Positions 58,201-64,000 of a DNA stretch of 64,000 nt are shown piece after piece (position 1 is the stretch's first letter; every line of letters begins with the position of its first letter). The translations under genes were made by a program, and so were the position numbers. The notes below the pieces were generated by a model. The model ran no database searches. It was not told where the DNA came from and was given only the letters and a program-made list of their open reading frames with translations. Origin of the DNA: Vermamoeba vermiformis (taxonomy: Eukaryota > Tubulinea > Echinamoebida); contig JBEWZL010000302.1 of assembly GCA_045837725.1 (NCBI GenBank), positions 248,001-312,000 on the forward strand, read 5' to 3'.

Positions 58201-61200
58201 TGGCATTCTTGCACCTGGGCGTGGATTTCTGGGCCCTGGACCGCGAGAACAAACTGCTCAAAGAAGTGCTGCTCGATTTGGAACAGGCACGTGATCAGCC
58301 TGTCAGTGTCGAGCTGCGCGATCTGAGCGAGGAAGTGACACGTGTCAATCGCGTGCCTCAACCAGCCACGTGCGTGTTGCCGCAAGTGCGACTGATGCAC
58401 GTGCTGCTGATCACGCTGCTGCACCCCTCGCGTCGCCAGCACACCACAGCCACCGTGCAGCAGTTGGTGGCACTGCTGGCACCTGTCCCGCAAGCAGCGG
58501 TGAAGAGTCCGATCATGAAACAGCCGTTAATGAATCTGTTTGCCACCAAGCCTGCCCTGCCCTCACCCTCGCAGAGCTGGGAGGAACTCAAGCTATTTTT
58601 AGCTCTGCTTGGCGACCTCTTGCTCGATCACGTGCGCGTGTACTTGCCAAATAAGGAAATGCACTCGGTAATCAACAGCATTCTCCGCACGCTGTTCACT
58701 GTCACGCTGGCCGAGGACGATGAAGACTGGCACCGCGATCTCCGCGCGAGATTGATCAATCTGTTCACTGAATTGCTCGCCACGGACCCTTCCGAGCACG
58801 TGATCGACCATCTCCGATTTGTGCTGCAACTCACCAAGGACAAGCACGAGCTGCACCTCACGTACGACACGATATTTGCCTTATTTGGTAATAACACATT
58901 GTATTCAGGGTGTCCAAGCAGATTGCCGATGCGCTGCTAAAATTAGCCACAGACAACACCGAGTCCCTCACACAGCTCGCAGATGTGACAGCACTGTACC
59001 CACTCATCGACCAATTACCTAAAGCGGCAATTGATGTCAGCAAACTGCTCACGAGTCTATTTTTAGCCAACTTGCCCACTAAACTCCGAGCCTATGAGCT
59101 CGACACGGAGATTGAGCGCGCCAATGACAAGCTGTTCAGTGAATTGCCTCCGCTGAACTTGCCAGTGCCAGCTGTCAACTTGTCAACGGTGACAGCAGTG
59201 ACACCTGTCACACCCGTGGACATCAGTGCGGCACTCGTCGAGACATATGTCAGCGAGGACAAGAACACTACGCCACAGGGATCACCAAATAAGGAAGGTG
59301 CGGGATTACTCAGTCCGAGCACGCCTCTCGAGGCCTCGGAGATCTCCCGAGATATACAATCTCCCGAACCTGCAAATGAAGCGAAACAAAAGTCACGTGA
59401 TCATCAACATCACTCGTACGAGAAGAGCGCAGAATTGTTGGCACAGTGCCACCACACGTCACGACTGCTGACACGCCGCACTCGCCTCTGCTGGATTTAT
59501 TCCGCTCTCGTGGTACGTTGTCTTTGTAATTATTTCTCCCTGTTCGGTACTGACCAATGTTCGACAGTTGTTCCGCTTGACAGCAAAGCACGAAGTACGC
59601 GAATTGACATCAGTGACAGCTGCCCTGGCCAAACAATTGTCCCGCACACTCGATCTCGCTGAATTGTGTCACGTGCTCCTCTTGGAGTCCGCACAATTGC
59701 TGGCACTCTACTCGCACGACAGCACGAGCACACGTGCGGTGAATCTATTTTTAGAACAAGTGACGCGACTGATCGATCGCAGCAAACAGTCGAGCAGTCA
59801 GTTGTTGCTCGATATGGGCTCTGATTCGCAGCTGCACCTCCTCGTGCGCGCACTTCTCGACCAGGGCTCGTCACGTGATCGTCACGTGCTCACCAATCTC
59901 ATCGAGCACGCACACCTGTCCACCACTGGTCTGTTGCTCGCGCAGTTGTTGCTAAATTTGGAAGCATACGACGTACTGCGCTATCTGTTCGATCACGTGC
60001 GCAATAAGTAAGTGACCAAATATGGCAATAGTGCGGTACTAACTCTTTAAATAGAACGCGTGTCACGTGGCACTCAGAGCTGTTGCAAACATTGCTGTTC
60101 TTGTACCAGTGCAAGTTGATCGTTCATGAACGCTATCACCCGGACAAGATGCGCGCCATGATCGATCAGCTCGTCAACAACGAACCATATTTGGAAGCAC
60201 TGGCACACAACATGCACGAAGAGGTCGTGTTGCAATTGGTGCAATCTTTCACGCAACCCACGTGGCACGACAAGCTGATCTCATTCGTGAACAATCACGT
60301 GTCAGGTGCCGAATTGAGTGCTGTCACGTGCCACCATCTGCTCTTGCTGCTCATCTCAGTGCCACCAAAAGAGCATTCTTTGCGCGTATGTGCTGTTGAC
60401 ATGTTGACAGCTGTCATTCTGACAACTCCGATTTGACAGGTGGTGTTCAAAGTGTTCATGCGACACAGTCACGTGTCAGTGAAGATTGCAGCGGAGAATT
60501 ACATCGTGTCGATGCTGAACGAATTCCACATTGACAAGGTACGCACTCGATGCGCAACTGCAATGACTAACCAGTGGCAGAATGACGCCAGTGTCACGGA
60601 CTCGATGATCAAGCTGCTCATTGACGAGTACCGCGCGCAGCTGCGACCCTCTTTTGTGGTAAGTGATATTCAGCTGCCAGTGTGCATTGCCTAATTTGGA
60701 CAGAATCGCCTCAAAGCCTTCCACTGGCTGCAAATGGAAACTCCCGCGCTGAGCCGCACAGCCGAGATCATCAACCAGGGCCTGGCACAGACCAACACGA
60801 GTGCAACGACTGAACTGCTGATCAATTTCGATGAGTTCGATCACGTGCCTGCGGAGAAAGCTCCGACACCTGTCAAACTAGCGGAACAATCGGAGCTGAT
60901 TCCGACTGACATGAATGCCTTTATTGGCAATTATCTCGCGCGCCAGTTGCCGCACCACGTGAGCAATGCGAAGATGATTCAGTGGTTGACAGCTGTCATG
61001 CACGTGGACAGTCACGTGTTCGAAATCATGCTCAACTGCAAACATTGCAAGTTGAGTCACGTGACCTACTGCTTTCAGCTCAACACTTGTGAGCACGTCA
61101 AACCTCATCTGCTCAGCTTCCTAAAAAGGAAAAACAAAGAATTGCTGGACGAGCGTAGTCACGTGACTGACTGGTCTGAACTCGTGGACTTGACACGTGC

Positions 61201-64000
61201 CACCATGCTGGCAATTGAACGCTGGGGCGAAGAAGCACTCGAGGCCCTGGTTGAGTCACCCGCATTGCCTATTTTGGTAAGAATTGCGTTCTGCCCTTGA
61301 AAGCTCTAACTTCCAAATTAGGTGCAAACATGGCTGACACGCATCACCAAGCTGCTGACACGTGCTCAACACGTGACACCGACCTCCACCGTCACTGTCA
61401 TGCACGTGCTGCGATTGGCTGCGTCTATTTTTAAACGCTCCTTATTTGGCATTGACGAGAAGTTCCACGTCACGCGACTCAGTATTTCCGTGCCATCTCC
61501 GCAGGGAGATACACCGCTCCCTGACAGTGCGACTAATAATAGCACTGACTCGCACGATGTGTCACGTGCTTTGAATGAATTCTTCGTGCAGTTGATGAAT
61601 GTAAGTGACATTGCCTAATTTAGTCTGTTCTGATCACGTGACAGCTGTACTACACGGTGTTCCATCCCAATCGGTCAATGCCGGTCAAAATCACTGACAG
61701 CACTCCCGTTGTAAGTCTATGATCTATTTTTAGCTCTCTAATCCCTCGCAGACCACTGCCGATACCTTGCTTATTTTGGAATTCTTCTGGAGATTGCTGC
61801 GTGATCCAACCAAGTCCATATTTGGCTCGCTGGCACTCAAGTTCAAATACTGCCACGAGCTATTTTTAGCGCTCTTGAAAGAAATTGCTGTCAAATTTGA
61901 CATCCCCGACCACGTGCCCAGTGCACCCTCGCCCGAAGATCTCGATGCCCAAAATAGTCCACCCGATCCTCGATTGCCGCACAACAGGACACCATTTCCT
62001 TTTCAGGTGCTGGAGATCAATTTTGACCACAACGACGACCCCGTCACCACTTTGACACATTTCGTGCGCCTGATCAACACGCTCAAGATCTGTCACCCAC
62101 GTGTCGTTAACCAATTATGGCAACAGCTGTACCAAGTCTTTGCGGAGAAAGAAGAGAACAGCCAGGGCTCATTTGCCACGTCACAACAGCTCAAAGCCCT
62201 CGCCGTGCAGGGACTCGCCTCGCTGCTGCTGCGCGTACGTGCTGCTAAAAATAGCGCGGTGTTCAGTGAACTAACTCCCACTGCAGATCAGCTACAATTG
62301 GATCCTGCCCGCACCTGAAGAGGAGGTGGATCCGAGTCTAAATTTAGGACTTGCCAAATTAAGAGAAATCTATCCGCTCGGTCGACTGACAGTGCCACAA
62401 CTGCGCCAGTCCAAGCTGTACCAGTGGCACTCAGTGGACATCTCGCTGCTGATTGAAGATCTGCTCATGCTCTGCAAACATCACGTGGACAGCTATCTCG
62501 CGCACACCACGCCACACCTCACGCTGCACCGCGCAGTCATCAAGGCCGTGCTGCTGCTCTCCGATCTCTTCACGCGCCAGCAGTACCTCTGGATGCAGCA
62601 GATGTTCGAGCGCATCTACTACGCGGGACTGCCGCTGGATCCGACTGCGCGCACCAAAGACGACACCGATCACGTGCTCGCTGATGACTTCCTCGTCGAT
62701 CAGTACGTGCTCATTGGACTCTGCAAGGTACCGCGACACTGCTGCTATTTTTAGACTCTAATCTCACGCAATCTTCACAGGCTGCTGCTGTCTTGGAATT
62801 GCCTAATTCGGCAACTCAGATCACCAGTCCAAATAAGGACAACAAAGAGCCACCTGGACCTGTCCTGACGCCCAATCTCGTGCGCAGAATGTCTATCACC
62901 TTTTTAGGCAATAACACCAACGCACCCAACTTGAATCTAAATAAGGAAGGTTTGGTGTCTGGAGTAGTTCCCTGGGGTCTAAAATTAGCTGCGCTGCACG
63001 GTCTGAACTTTGCATTCCAAGGCTATTCCTATTTAGTAAGTGCACTCGCCCAAATCGAGTAAATATTTAATGCTCAATTCCAATTATAGAAAGTGACCAG
63101 TGTGCCACCAAGTGTCATGGCCCTGATTGACAGTCTCGCACAAGAGACGATCGATCACTACGTGGACGACAACAATCGTGTGCCGTCACTGCTTAAAATG
63201 GAGCAGCATCATCTGACGCTGTTCATGAACCGCCTCAATCTGTCCGTCATCTCCGCCAACAAATCACGTGATTTGCGCGACAGCTCTTCGTCGAGTGGCA
63301 GTGCCGCCAATTCTCCCGCGTCCGTGCACAGCAACCGAAAACTCGATCTAGAGTACGTATTTGCAGCTATTTTTAGCACCACTAACCTGTGCGATCAGTG
63401 CCGATGAAGAGATGATGAATATGGAAGTTGTCAAAACAATGTTTGCAAAGATTCGCACCAACAAAAATGTCACCAAAAATGCACTGTCCAATGCCGCAGT
63501 AGAGGAACTTGCCAAGTAAGGCAATCATGTCTATAAGTAGCACGGTGTCTAATTGCTGTCTAGGATTCAATTGCCAAATCTGTTATTGCAGAAATTCAGC
63601 AGTGATCAGATCATGTCGCTGGTGCTCGCAGAATTCTCCAAGCCGATCGACACCAATCTCCGGCTGGTGGCACTCGTGCTGTTCAAAGTCTTCAAAGCAC
63701 TGCGCAAGAGAAAAGAGCAGGCCGTGGTCGTGCGCTGGGTCGTCATGTGCATGGGAAATTTCACGCAACTCTCGACCTTCTCGAACAAGTCCGCACAGGC
63801 CCTGTGGTCCCTGCTCGTGGTGATGCTGGCGGCGTCACGTGATCGCTTGTGGTCAGCCCTGGTGTGGGGACTGCTCGCGGACGATGATTGGCTCAACACA
63901 GATCTCGCACTCTTGCCCGTCGCCCTCGCTGACTTTGTGGCGCGTCAAGAGCTCGAAGCCAGCACGCGTCAACTGTTCCTCGATGCCCTCAAAGATCTGC
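55203..64000 (+). CDS. HTT: Huntingtin homologue (HEAT-repeat scaffold), 3' end outside window
   Basis: ATG 55203 (MDLLKALDVLSTAPLKTESE). There is no polyglutamine tract: the N-terminal amphipathic stretch runs straight into HEAT repeats. The first ~280 residues align with animal huntingtin in order (LLRLLGDSDMNVWSLAEEVL; LIVELYKG-type helix; RRSGAGLITTLCRYW; FGTLRQLL then a disordered turn before HTMQGVLHCYLRLIRLHLEQ). Later blocks such as FEPLVTLALARYHNSQNHVL, WALDRENKLLKEVLLDLEQA and QVRLMHVLLITLLHPSRR match the mid-protein. A Pro/Ser/Thr-rich break (about 59150-59460) sits where animal huntingtin has disordered segments. About 2,700 codons are visible with short introns; the animal protein is ~3,100 residues, so several hundred C-terminal residues lie beyond 64000. 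Expected partner in other eukaryotes: HAP40. Confidence 0.82.

Larger units (their letters stand above)
51058..60998. other. TGACA-NN-TGTCA dodecamer palindromes
   Basis: Eight copies start at 51058, 51843, 52175, 55940, 58336, 59199, 60405 and 60987. The centre is CG, CC or GC. One more lies at 44471. Random expectation is about 0.01 per 14 kb. TGACAGCTGTCA is the known palindromic site of TALE homeodomain proteins (TGIF/MEIS class); TGACACGTGTCA also contains CACGTG. Copies are found in exons and in introns. Confidence 0.75.
51545..62908. other. CC(A/T)6GG (CArG/SRF-type) decamer cluster
   Basis: Twenty-one exact matches were located, starting at 51545, 51584, 56779, 57089, 57190, 57807, 57940, 58647, 58879, 59285, 60016, 60185, 60690, 61120, 61268, 61313, 61440, 61816, 62111, 62829 and 62899. 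Random expectation in huntingtin's 8.8 kb is about 0.5. Sites fall in exons and introns; one (57807) overlaps a 3' splice site. CC(A/T)6GG is the SRF-type MADS-box site. Five more lie in the introns of the PLC-like gene (1238, 2134, 2904, 3437, 3667). Confidence 0.8.
51751..63376. other. CTA(A/T)4TAG (MEF2-type) decamer cluster
   Basis: Sixteen exact matches start at 51751, 51869, 52292, 58063, 58593, 58937, 59057, 59745, 61533, 61724, 61860, 62245, 62338, 62745, 62979 and 63367. CTATTTTTAG is the commonest form. Random expectation over the same length is about 0.2. I found none in a visual pass of the first 50 kb. In exons the decamer is read in more than one frame (Leu-Phe-Leu or Ala-Ile-Phe-Ser) and brings CTA, TTA and ATA codons into an otherwise GC-ending gene. 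Confidence 0.78.
50300..64000. other. CACGTG-dense domain
   Basis: Reading by eye I count 17 CACGTG in oligopeptidase B (50.3-52.7 kb), 2 in the cystathionine lyase coding part, 2 in the intergenic region and about 51 in 55.2-64 kb. A random 13.7 kb would hold about 3. The preceding 50 kb holds about 17, close to chance. Many copies extend to TCACGTGA (for example 51364, 56369, 59877, 63265, 63836). Inside exons the hexamer falls in different frames (Ser-Arg-Asp, His-Val, Thr-Cys), and it also occurs in introns, so the bias is at DNA level. CACGTG is the canonical bHLH/bZIP E- or G-box core. Confidence 0.8.

Noticed and set aside
1-64000. Mobile elements, tRNA or rRNA genes, CRISPR arrays
   Set aside because: I found no reverse transcriptase, integrase, transposase, terminal repeats, cloverleaf-like segments or direct-repeat arrays on either strand. 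A dedicated scan could still find a degenerate or short one.
55203-64000. CACGTG excess as simple codon bias for CAC and GTG (His-Val)
   Set aside because: Many copies are in other frames (TCA-CGT-GAT for Ser-Arg-Asp, ACG-TGC) and others lie in introns and intergenic DNA, so codon preference alone does not account for it.

Overview
This is a compact, intron-rich nuclear window from a unicellular eukaryote. Introns are mostly 40-110 bp, begin with gtaag/gtacg and end in a ctaat-like branch point plus ag. Genes sit tens to hundreds of bases apart on both strands. I assign 22 protein-coding genes, no RNA genes and no mobile elements. The gene set (RasGEF, RasGAP with LIM domains, SAM/PB1/PAS proteins, RhoGAP with PX and PH, huntingtin, NASP, GET4, CDCA7-type zinc finger) suggests an amoebozoan or related protist. 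That placement is an inference, not something the sequence proves.

Layout. 1-5 kb: a PI-PLC-like protein that has lost both catalytic histidines, then a small mitochondrial DUF971 protein. 5-12.3 kb (minus): one very large gene combining a RanBP2 zinc finger, two RRMs, a TAGT/GREB1/base-J-type glycosyltransferase domain, a CDCA7-like 4CXXC zinc finger, a chromodomain and probably a PWWP domain. 13-22.5 kb: a RasGEF fused to a degenerate histidine-kinase-like region and a SAM-PB1-PAS-PAS module, followed by two tail-to-tail paralogues of that module. 23-34 kb: SpoU methyltransferase, a small coiled-coil protein, NASP, GET4, tetraspanin, PEBP and a leucine-rich-repeat protein. 34-39 kb: an adenylate-kinase/mRNA-capping guanylyltransferase fusion and an LPLAT acyltransferase. 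39-50 kb: C2-RasGAP-LIM3, PX-PH-RhoGAP (arginine finger absent) and NAT10/Kre33. 50-64 kb: oligopeptidase B, cystathionine gamma-lyase and the first ~8.8 kb of a huntingtin homologue.

The strongest candidates for something undescribed are: (1) the chromatin-reader/RNA-binding/glycosyltransferase fusion at 5-12.3 kb, plausibly a nucleic-acid or nuclear-protein glycosylation system; (2) the kinase-guanylyltransferase fusion at 34.3-37.4 kb, whose NMP-binding loop is altered and which resembles the known trypanosome pRNA-kinase/capping recapping enzyme in logic; and (3) a dense DNA-level vocabulary of palindromes (CACGTG, CC(A/T)6GG, CTA(A/T)4TAG, TGACA-NN-TGTCA) that starts abruptly near 50.3 kb and covers exons and introns of oligopeptidase B and huntingtin.

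Signalling genes dominate the middle: a Ras activator, a Ras inactivator, an LRR protein and a RhoGAP-like protein lie within 33 kb. Three enzyme folds here (PLC, RhoGAP, histidine kinase) look catalytically dead, so adaptor use of old enzyme domains recurs in this window. Exon boundaries were read by eye; ends of multi-exon genes are more certain than every internal splice.
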